Below, in pieces: positions 41,101 through 47,773 of a stretch of DNA of 47,773 bases; the first letter of the stretch is position 1; each line of letters begins with the position of its first letter. Source of the stretch: Candidatus Woesearchaeota archaeon (GTDB lineage: Archaea > Nanobdellota > Nanobdellia > Woesearchaeales > B72-G16); the NCBI GenBank assembly GCA_003650545.1, contig QMQO01000005.1, positions 1 through 47,773 on the forward strand, given 5' to 3'. The position numbers were made by a program, and so were the translations under genes. The notes beneath the pieces are model-generated. The model had not been told where the DNA came from and ran no database searches. It saw nothing but the letters and a program-made list of their open reading frames with translations.

Positions 41101-44100
41101 CATGAACGATGGTGGTTACTGGAACCTTTGGTATTATTCAGAGGATTATGGTGTGTATGCGCCGCATGGTAATCTTGAGCTTGTTAAGAATAGAACTATT
41201 TTTGTTGATACACTTGTGGGACCACTTGATTTTCACTTCTCATATGAACCAAGCTTGGTTGGTGTGGATACCTATGTTTCAACCCTGTTTGTAACGGTTA
41301 ATGCATCTGACCCTAACAAGATAATGTGCTTTTTTATGCTGCATAATTCTTCAGGGGCCAGAATGAAAGACCAAGCAGATATACAACCGTTTGAAGAGAA
41401 TTTTACTCTTGACTTAGTTTATCCTGGCTTGAAAGATGGTATTTACTATTTAAATTATACATGTGTTGACGGTGTTGGTAATGTCCTAAAAGGGAGAAGG
41501 GACACAAGAATAGACGGGGATCTTAGTATTTCCAATCCACAACCAAGCTGGACCATTAACTATAATCTTGAGGATGGTGCGATCCCGATCAACATCACAA
41601 CACAGAACAGAGCAGTGTGGTGTAAGTATGGCTTTGGTAAGGATGCTGAGCCTAGCTTTTTGTTTGATACAAGTGAAGATGGAAAATTTCATGAGAAGGT
41701 TCTGACAGGTGTTAATACGCCAACATATCTGCGTGGAACAAATGAGATTGTTTATATAAGGGTTAAGTGTAATGTTACAACTAGCCGCGGCTTTAAGTTA
41801 GCAGGGATGAATACAGCAGACGATATCATCTTTGCGATTGACAAGACAGGACCAGTAACAGAGGTTGTGGATGCATCGTCTAATAAACCAGCGGCTGTAT
41901 CGGGCTTGTTTAACCATCCTGTTGATTTGAGGCTTAAATGTTATGATGTGCCTATAACCAACTATGGTTTTCCAGACAAGGCGTTTGGCTGCGCGAACAT
42001 AACCGCGTGTATAAACGGTCAGTGTTCAACCCTGCCGCCTGTATGTGACGAGGAAAATTGTTTGACAGGTGGTTATAGACAACTACCAACAATATATGAT
42101 ACAACAACTATCACATATTACTCTACTGATAAAGGCGGAAATACAGGGAATGTAACCGAAGATGTCATAAGGGTGGACATGCAGCCGCCTGAGTTTGATT
42201 TTGAGGTTCTTGATCTGGATGGAGAGGTAGTTGACATAATAGGCACAGGGTACCACCTGATTAATGTAACTGCATCTGATAATAACGGTCAGATATCTTC
42301 GATACCAAGCAAACCGAAGATTACCATTAGTTCACGGTCTGGCTTGGTTCCAACAAGAAATTACACTTTAGAGAATAACATGTTTGTGTCTATAGATCCA
42401 ATGCCTGATGATATTGAGACTGAGGTTGAGGTTACTGTGTCTGGGTATGATCTGGCAGATAATCTTGGGAGCCGAACAAAGTATTACATGGTTGATACCA
42501 AGAAACCTGCTCCAGTGACTTTCATGCCAGCCTTTGACACTTTCATGAAACGTGATGCGCATGATCCTTATAGATATTACACAAACAGAAGCTGGTTTGT
42601 CTCAGGGAAAACATCAGAAAATAACCTAACGATAACTTTTTACATAGCAAATGATGAACATGAACTTATTAACATCTCAAGCTATAACCAGAAGATTATT
42701 GTTGGAGATAATAAGCCTATATCTCCTGTTGTACCTCCTGTAGTATCTCCTGCAACTCAAGCATCGCATGGTGTTAATTTTTACCAGGCTACAGGAATAG
42801 AAGGCGAGAATACGATAAAAACAAACAAACTTGTTAGCTTGGATCATCTTCAAGAAGGGAATTATGTATTGCTGGATGTAGACGGGTTTAGGAGGGATTA
42901 CAGGCATTATGGCTGGTATCACAAGATAACAGGTGTGAGCGATGTTGGTAACAATTACATTGTTACATTAGAAACGCCACTGACAAAATCATTTCAGAGC
43001 CCAGAACCGTTTTATATATACAAAAAAGAAATACCTGAAAAATGGTTTGGTGACGAAACAAACCTTGCTCTGGGAGAGAATATATTCTTTGCTAATGTGA
43101 CAGACCAGGCAGGAAATATTGGAAAAGGACAAGTTTATGTTTTCTTGGTGGATCAGGAAGCGCCTGTGTTGGATTTTGTTTACCCTGGAATTGGAGAGAT
43201 GATTAATGAAAAAAATGTAATCTTTGATGTCCGCGTTAAAGACCTTAAGAAGGGATCAAGGGTCGACCAAAATAGCATAAAAGTTTTGTTTGATGGTGTT
43301 GATGTCGAAAACTTTACATTGAGTGCTGTTGCAGGAAACCCAAACTATGATGTTGTTAAGATTAGCTTTAAGAAGAAGAATCTTGAATATGGAACACATA
43401 ATTTGAGTGTGAATGCAAGGGATAATGCGGGTAACATAATCGCAAGAGATTGGGGGTTTGAAATTGTCGATGTTCCAGCAAAACCTATTATGAGCTTTTT
43501 AACTATAGCAGCAGGGAATCCGTATGCAATAGATGGAAAAGAAACGTATTTCCTTGCAACAGACAGTAACTTTACTCTTAGTTTTAAAGAAGATAGGATT
43601 AAACTTAACAATGTAGCAGTAGATGGTTCTCCACTAGACTGCTTTAACACTAGCTTGAATGTGTTCAAATGTGAGCTGCTAACATCAGAAGGCTCTCACA
43701 TAATAAATGTCAAAGCTCAGTATTATAATAGCAGCTTTGAATTAAGCGAGGAAGGTAACTATAATTTTTATGTTGTAAAAGATATCGCGGCTCCTGAGTT
43801 TACTCTTGATTACAAAAGCAAAGCTAGACCTAATAGCACCCTTAGGATAACCGCAAATGTGTTGAACGAGGAACACGATGTTCTGATGTTTTTGAATTTT
43901 TCAAATCATTTCCCTCGGATCTATCAGCAATTCTATAGGCTAGATTGGGCTGTGCCTAATCTAGCTGATGGATCCTATATTTTTCCTGTCACAGCAACAG
44001 ATCATGCAGGAAACCAGAAAACAGTAAACATGACAATCGAGATTGACCAGGGATTGCCTGTTTTTAACATAACTGATGTATTGGTGCATGGATTTAACAG

Positions 44101-44440
44101 AATATTAAGGTATACAGTTGTAGGAACAGTTAACTACAGAACAAATGCTTTCTTTGTGGATATCTTAGGAGATATTGTTTCTGAAGATGTAAATCGTATC
44201 ATAGCACAAAACATCGAAGACATGGATAATACTCTGAGAGAAGGAAACATAACGGATGATAGGTTTAACATAACAGATGTAAACATCTTTAGCAGCCAGG
44301 GAGAAGATAAACTGAATCAGATAGTTGTTACTGCAATAGATGAGATTGATAATAGGGCCAACAAGACATTAAATATTTATCAGGATATTATTGGGCCGCA
44401 AAACCCAAATGTTACAATTATAGAGCAGGTGCTTGGGTGA
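38165..44440 (+). CDS. giant secreted adhesin-like protein with MopE-like, Fn3-like and Ig-like repeats
   Basis: A 2091-residue protein with a signal peptide (ends YVNAG). The first third is Cys-rich. MopE-like metal-binding motifs occur at about 281-306 (DNFDNDCDGMIDCDD), 319-331 (DDNCNGEIDDF) and 455-481 (DRDGDGYN to DCNDNN). A fibronectin type III-like domain spans about 497-590. A second Cys-rich block (about 600-915) leads to a long series of Ig-like domains (about 920-2080) with motifs such as DNTPPTTTLDTNG, DQAGNIG and DHAGNQ. No anchor is seen at the C-terminus. The ATG overlaps the previous stop (TAATG), so the two are coupled. Possible adhesin or S-layer-associated protein. Confidence 0.7.
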   Translation: MMKNKNWMIAFALLVLLLFVSYVNAGCCQKIDGTCVPVAYSEECIGTYSGLDCEQLLMCQEKCYVFQLAGTNNQSCEWITDATKDYYVSNGPYFSSLYFSILQPGIYNREGCLDVCVSGEVQICPSDGCFPDTGGYYKNCVFYQDCRGPDGVRGGIDCCPSGYECNQAPDGVWRCTTPTCIPEYVCDDIRDCGPGIETGWCNTWRQINVCDRPDIPAPEPGDPVACPAPNLCSELGRCYIDPDTGEKFICWYVEGVGLSLVPAADTESVQGDLEKTMMLCHDNFDNDCDGMIDCDDIGDQGQPDCGLVLASVTEDPNTPYDDNCNGEIDDFPGSHCYNNIRDEGELGIDCGDPENLCGDCCENAYAEVGSYSNGLYYYDIFPPIEDYSFTPEVAETGFNCGGACLNKPYPQRCPIGSGCKTDADCNQDIAGFAGEAEVRCVKEQGSEFGLCSLCIDRDGDGYNSTASIGLCGDVLDCNDNNIQAAVPGDPGCVGVCTDIAVTGLQAKPIRFSPKIRITWLQPSCPIDHIQITKRNPSGSSEFIEVPANQFEYIDTIDQPKSVYKYSVTIFYKDGQTAYSDEVSITSNIDGRDITSGELFCFQPRKEFCVNDARMECDEDNFYSDPPIEVCRDPPAKNKICRGPDVNGDTMCVEIARCDKCNEPFGVFAEGGRTLWKPPGAFGEQNIDCSQVDSCYIDRLNSTVNAYKSCEFVQSCYDYVSKEACEKNKCDVGLTARFGKKCEWLQNPEFAELGAGICRPVNESEWDCHACERLDSLLIGGCSRSNCQLFGECYFANRNIYDVNGIEKPWSCRSKEETGCQFYTNEQDCVNSSSPFSKAGEQQVGGESNVFATWLREDHSDKRVGGSHAFLDRSDDYFNFGTCKWDDVSGCYKDANNKTNSTYGDLEKDCNDYDYLCIWDNTPPTTTLDTNGVVGRDMQMLYHVNEPATTYFCLTRSGFCYPNRTSGDITTAGVFSHIFNMNDGGYWNLWYYSEDYGVYAPHGNLELVKNRTIFVDTLVGPLDFHFSYEPSLVGVDTYVSTLFVTVNASDPNKIMCFFMLHNSSGARMKDQADIQPFEENFTLDLVYPGLKDGIYYLNYTCVDGVGNVLKGRRDTRIDGDLSISNPQPSWTINYNLEDGAIPINITTQNRAVWCKYGFGKDAEPSFLFDTSEDGKFHEKVLTGVNTPTYLRGTNEIVYIRVKCNVTTSRGFKLAGMNTADDIIFAIDKTGPVTEVVDASSNKPAAVSGLFNHPVDLRLKCYDVPITNYGFPDKAFGCANITACINGQCSTLPPVCDEENCLTGGYRQLPTIYDTTTITYYSTDKGGNTGNVTEDVIRVDMQPPEFDFEVLDLDGEVVDIIGTGYHLINVTASDNNGQISSIPSKPKITISSRSGLVPTRNYTLENNMFVSIDPMPDDIETEVEVTVSGYDLADNLGSRTKYYMVDTKKPAPVTFMPAFDTFMKRDAHDPYRYYTNRSWFVSGKTSENNLTITFYIANDEHELINISSYNQKIIVGDNKPISPVVPPVVSPATQASHGVNFYQATGIEGENTIKTNKLVSLDHLQEGNYVLLDVDGFRRDYRHYGWYHKITGVSDVGNNYIVTLETPLTKSFQSPEPFYIYKKEIPEKWFGDETNLALGENIFFANVTDQAGNIGKGQVYVFLVDQEAPVLDFVYPGIGEMINEKNVIFDVRVKDLKKGSRVDQNSIKVLFDGVDVENFTLSAVAGNPNYDVVKISFKKKNLEYGTHNLSVNARDNAGNIIARDWGFEIVDVPAKPIMSFLTIAAGNPYAIDGKETYFLATDSNFTLSFKEDRIKLNNVAVDGSPLDCFNTSLNVFKCELLTSEGSHIINVKAQYYNSSFELSEEGNYNFYVVKDIAAPEFTLDYKSKARPNSTLRITANVLNEEHDVLMFLNFSNHFPRIYQQFYRLDWAVPNLADGSYIFPVTATDHAGNQKTVNMTIEIDQGLPVFNITDVLVHGFNRILRYTVVGTVNYRTNAFFVDILGDIVSEDVNRIIAQNIEDMDNTLREGNITDDRFNITDVNIFSSQGEDKLNQIVVTAIDEIDNRANKTLNIYQDIIGPQNPNVTIIEQVLG

Positions 44441-44652
44441 GGTTTGAGCATGACAGCAAATAAGGCGCAAAAATAATATGATGAAAATGCAAGGAGAAGA
44501 AAAAAGCCAAGGAGAAGAAAAAAGGTTGAATGAAAATTGTAAAAATAATTGTGTAAAAATAGATGATTCAAATCAATGGTAAAAATAAATGATATAAAAA
44601 ATGATGTAAAAAAATGATGCAAAAATAAACATGAAAACATGAAAATGTGAGT

Positions 44653-47600
44653 ATGAGTGTTAGAATGAGTGCAAAAATGAAGACCAACATTAACATGATG
44701 CCTAGAGCGATGCGAATGTTCATTTTGCTGGCTGTAGCTCTATGCTTTACACTATGCTTTACAATGCTTTGCTTTACTGTTCATGCACAAGACATACCTG
44801 TTTTTGAGAGTAACTTTTCGATGCCTATCATAAGGCTGAGGTATGATGAACCGATTTCTGTACTAGACTTTAATCTAACGGACAGGTCAGGTGGAAGGGT
44901 TCCTGCTCATATAGAGACTCTTGATAACATCACGCTGGATATCGTGCTAGAGAGACCTCTGCATAATAGCGACTACCTGTTGACAGTGCGTGCAGAGGAT
45001 CTTCTTGGCAATAAGGGTTTTGTTGATATTTACAAGATTTTAATAAGTGCAGAATTCTTGTCGATAGACTTGCTCTACCCTAGGTTTGGCTATGCTCCTA
45101 GAGAAAATATAACAGTCAAGGTTAGAACAAATATTGACTCGAGATGCGCGATAGGTGGTGCGGATCTTCCGTTTGAGGTGTTGCAGCAGATGTCAACACC
45201 ACAGGGTATAATACATCAGACTGCAACAACGGTTTTTGAAGGGAGTGTTAAGTATATCAAATGTAAGGATGTTGAATACGGATATCTGGCAACCAAAATA
45301 GTTACATTCCATATAGATGACACTCCGCCAAGGATACTAGATTACGGTGCATCGCCGCAGGTTGTACAAGAGCTAACAAGAGCTCCTCCGAGAGGGGCGG
45401 CTGTTGATTTCTACATTGAGACAGACGATTTAGCTGTATGTAAGTTTGATGCTCTTAACAATACCTTTGATTCAATGGCTCTTACAGGAGATGACATTAA
45501 TGGTTCTTATTTCATGGAGGAAGATGAAACAAAAGAAGAAACATATAAACATCTGCATAGATATCGCTTATTTCTTCCGTCGGATAAGAGATCCTATTCG
45601 TATAGTGTGGTGTGTCGCGGATTAAATGGCTTAGACTCAGATGATGTTAGGCTTGACTTTAGTGTGGATATTTCAGCAGAGCTTACAGCGAACATACTGA
45701 GTCCATCTGCATTCACAGGCGATCCAAACATAACATTGTATGTTGTGACAAGCAAACGTTCAGAGTGTTACTTTAATGAAGGTGCTGGCTATGAATCATT
45801 GCCTACAGACGATCTTTATACACACGTGGTTTACTTGGGTGAGAAGGAGGAGGGAGAGCATAATGTAATTGTAAGATGCTCAAGTTTAACAACAAACGAG
45901 ATTGCTACTGTGTCGCACAGCTATGTTGTGGACCTCACGCCGCCTGAATTAGAAGAAGTGGTGTTGTCTGATGTTAGAAATCATTCTTCTACAGAAAAAA
46001 CCTACTCAAAGAAGTTCAGGATAGAGTTTAGGCCTAGAGAGGCTGACAAAGCAAGCATAGCTGGTTATAACTTTACTATTTTTGATAGCTCAGGCAGGCA
46101 GGTAACAGGCTGGATATTTACAGAAAATGATGTTATAAGCGACACAAGGAGAGACGGCATTAAACTGAACTTTACTGACGGTGCTGGATTTAGGGTGAGG
46201 GCTCAAGCAATAGATAAATTCTCTAGGTATGGCGAGTTCAAGGATAGTAGCACTATCGTATATGAACCAAGAGGTGTGCCAGAGCATTGCGTGAATGGTG
46301 TCATGGATGAAGATGAGACTGGTGTTGATTGTGGTGGTGTAGATTGTGAAGCCTGCCCTGAAGACATAACATGCCATTCAGATTCTGATTGTGAGTCTGG
46401 TTATTGTGATGTGAGCATTGGTGTCTGCAGAGAAGCAAGCTGCACAGACAACAAGAAGAATGGTTTTGAGACAGATATCGATTGTGGAGAGGTGTGTGAG
46501 CATCTTCTGGGAGAGGAAGGTTTATGCGGGCTGGGGCTTGAGTGCGAGAATGATTACGATTGCAAGAGCAATCTTGCTTGTGCGGACTGGATTTGTTCAT
46601 TGCCAACATGTTCAGATAATTCTTCTAGGAGTAATGCTAGTCATAGCGAGACAGATGTTGACTGTGGTGGAACATGTGTGACATTATTTGGAAAAAAATG
46701 TGAAGATGGTAAAGGATGCGATTCGGATAGTGACTGTGCGAGTGATTTCTGTAAGGCTGGTGTGTGTACAGCAGCCTCGTTAAAAGATTCAGATGGCGAT
46801 GGAATGAACGATGGATGGGAGGATGAACATGGACTGGACAGGTTTAATCCTGATGATGCCAGGCTTGATCCAGATAGTGATGGATTAACCAATCTTGAAG
46901 AGTTCAAGCTTGGAACAGATCCAAATAATGCAGATAGTGATGGTGATGGTTGGAAAGATGGGAAAGAGGTTGAAGAAGGCACTAGTCCAGTAGATCCTCT
47001 CGAACATCCTAAGTCAATGTTGTTGACTTATATTTTCTTGATTTTAGGGATCATGATTGTTGGAGGAGCTATTGCATTCTTGATAAAGATGAAACCATGG
47101 GCAAAGAAAGCCCCGGCTGCGCCCAGACCTGTTATCCCCCCAATAATTGCGCCCCCTCCGAAGAAGCCCGAGCTAACACCTGAGCAAAGGGCTGCGATAG
47201 AGAGGGCTAGACTGATAGAAGAAAAGAGGCGCAGGGTTAGGGAAGAGAAAAGAAAGAAAAGAGAGGCTTTCCTCGAGCGGTTTGGACCAAGCAGAGAAGA
47301 GGCAAGAAAAAAGAAGATAGAGGAGTTAAAGAAACCATTAGAAGAAAGAGGTGGCTGGATGCCATTGGCAAGTTTAAGAGAACGCCTGAAGCTAAGAAGA
47401 GTTAAAAAAGACAAAACATTTGAACGTTTGGCTAGACTTGGTAAAAGACCTGTCAAACCTGTCAGACCTGTCAAACCAGTTGGACTCAAACCAAAGCCAG
47501 AAAAAATCAAGCCTGAAAAAGTAGTCAAAGCTAAGCCGTCAGCTAAGCCAGAAGAAGTTGAAACAAAAGAGATAGAAACAGTGTTTGAAAAACTAGAGAA

Positions 47601-47773
47601 ACTAGGCAAGAAAGAGAAGAGGGCTTTCGAAAGACTTGAAAAACTGAAACCAAGAATCAGGAAAGAAAGTTTAGAAGAACTTGGTGAGAAAATTAAGAAC
47701 GACCTGAAACCAAAAGAAAAAAAAGTTTTCAAAAAATTAGAGGATCTAGGAAAATTCAGGAAAGCAAGAAAAA
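44653..47773 (+). CDS. type I membrane surface protein with TSP3-like repeats and basic cytoplasmic tail (partial, runs off window)
   Basis: An open frame of at least 1040 residues that continues past the window. After a Cys/Phe-rich signal peptide (ending near VHAQ), Ig-like domains occupy about 35-540. Three Cys modules with the motif ETgxDCGG (about 547-570, 597-620 and 653-680) and thrombospondin-3-like calcium repeats (DSDGDGMNDGWED onward, about 712-780) follow. One membrane helix is at about 789-813. Inside the cell, the tail is very basic: Pro-rich, then Glu/Lys/Arg helices, then Arg-Pro-Val-Lys-Pro repeats, then repeated FERLxxLGK units. Several in-frame ATGs precede the signal sequence; 44653 is the first. 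It may link the outer proteins of this locus to the cell. Confidence 0.72.
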   Translation, partial: MSVRMSAKMKTNINMMPRAMRMFILLAVALCFTLCFTMLCFTVHAQDIPVFESNFSMPIIRLRYDEPISVLDFNLTDRSGGRVPAHIETLDNITLDIVLERPLHNSDYLLTVRAEDLLGNKGFVDIYKILISAEFLSIDLLYPRFGYAPRENITVKVRTNIDSRCAIGGADLPFEVLQQMSTPQGIIHQTATTVFEGSVKYIKCKDVEYGYLATKIVTFHIDDTPPRILDYGASPQVVQELTRAPPRGAAVDFYIETDDLAVCKFDALNNTFDSMALTGDDINGSYFMEEDETKEETYKHLHRYRLFLPSDKRSYSYSVVCRGLNGLDSDDVRLDFSVDISAELTANILSPSAFTGDPNITLYVVTSKRSECYFNEGAGYESLPTDDLYTHVVYLGEKEEGEHNVIVRCSSLTTNEIATVSHSYVVDLTPPELEEVVLSDVRNHSSTEKTYSKKFRIEFRPREADKASIAGYNFTIFDSSGRQVTGWIFTENDVISDTRRDGIKLNFTDGAGFRVRAQAIDKFSRYGEFKDSSTIVYEPRGVPEHCVNGVMDEDETGVDCGGVDCEACPEDITCHSDSDCESGYCDVSIGVCREASCTDNKKNGFETDIDCGEVCEHLLGEEGLCGLGLECENDYDCKSNLACADWICSLPTCSDNSSRSNASHSETDVDCGGTCVTLFGKKCEDGKGCDSDSDCASDFCKAGVCTAASLKDSDGDGMNDGWEDEHGLDRFNPDDARLDPDSDGLTNLEEFKLGTDPNNADSDGDGWKDGKEVEEGTSPVDPLEHPKSMLLTYIFLILGIMIVGGAIAFLIKMKPWAKKAPAAPRPVIPPIIAPPPKKPELTPEQRAAIERARLIEEKRRRVREEKRKKREAFLERFGPSREEARKKKIEELKKPLEERGGWMPLASLRERLKLRRVKKDKTFERLARLGKRPVKPVRPVKPVGLKPKPEKIKPEKVVKAKPSAKPEEVETKEIETVFEKLEKLGKKEKRAFERLEKLKPRIRKESLEELGEKIKNDLKPKEKKVFKKLEDLGKFRKARK

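Noticed and set aside
44475..44590. Small ORF of about 34 codons with a repeated GEEK unit
   Set aside because: Made of a short DNA repeat (CAAGGAGAAGAAAAAA twice) in an A-rich gap between two large genes, with no ribosome-binding site.
46090..47732. Minus-strand frames of 95, 102, 113 and 234 residues
   Set aside because: All are shadows of the plus-strand surface protein that runs off the window; Ser/Phe/Leu-rich translation mirrors Lys/Glu codons.

Overview
This window looks like part of the chromosome of a DPANN archaeon, probably of the Woesearchaeota/Pacearchaeota (Nanoarchaeota-like) group. The evidence is archaeal-only information-processing genes: L37Ae, RpoP, Pcc1, prefoldin beta, aRF1, aIF5A, L40e, Hef, RNase P p30, an archaeal CCA enzyme and a one-chain PriS-PriL primase. 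Intergenic DNA is very AT-rich. Many genes have a TATA-like box centred 25-28 bp before the start codon, as expected for leaderless mRNAs, while a few (aIF5A, the DUF4190 protein) have strong Shine-Dalgarno sites. The taxonomic call is an inference; no rRNA is present.

Layout. 1-120: possible end of an IS200/IS605-type element. 171-5545: small MscS-like channel; a tight minus-strand operon (L37Ae, RpoP, Pcc1, prefoldin beta, UPF0147); a tRNA-Pro(TGG) with an insertion in its T-loop; a PycTM-like membrane protein; a lipid kinase; and aRF1, whose catalytic GGQ motif is directly followed by a 145-residue mini-intein. 5765-15000: SprT-like protease, aIF5A, L40e, site-2 protease, two tRNA-modification enzymes, small membrane and zinc-ribbon proteins, a winged-helix regulator, Hef and a ParB-like protein. 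15095-21768: HtpX, a toprim protein, the fused primase, a membrane-anchored protein, a translationally coupled cca / small-multidrug-export-like / dolichol-kinase-like trio, and RNase P p30.

From about 21.8 kb the content changes to secreted and accessory genes. There is a lipoprotein with Ig-like domains and a possible dead zincin domain, a Cys-rich secreted protein with repeated NAH motifs, a small Cys-motif membrane protein, a decayed copy of the 3' end of the RNase P p30 gene, an AbiE-type toxin-antitoxin pair in toxin-first order, a holin-like protein and several anchored proteins. From 30456 to the window end, four same-strand genes encode secreted or membrane-anchored proteins of 1786, 739, 2091 and more than 1040 residues. 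They carry Cys-rich modules, carbohydrate-binding-like and fibronectin/Ig-like domains, MopE-like and thrombospondin-3-like calcium motifs, a prepilin-like N-terminus, and a type I membrane anchor with a long basic cytoplasmic tail. I infer a large cell-surface assembly, possibly for attachment to a partner cell; no catalytic domain proves a function.

The observations most worth follow-up are the intein in the aRF1 GGQ motif, the T-loop insertion in tRNA-Pro, the surface-protein locus, the fused primase and the RNase P p30 remnant. No CRISPR array and no rRNA gene was seen.
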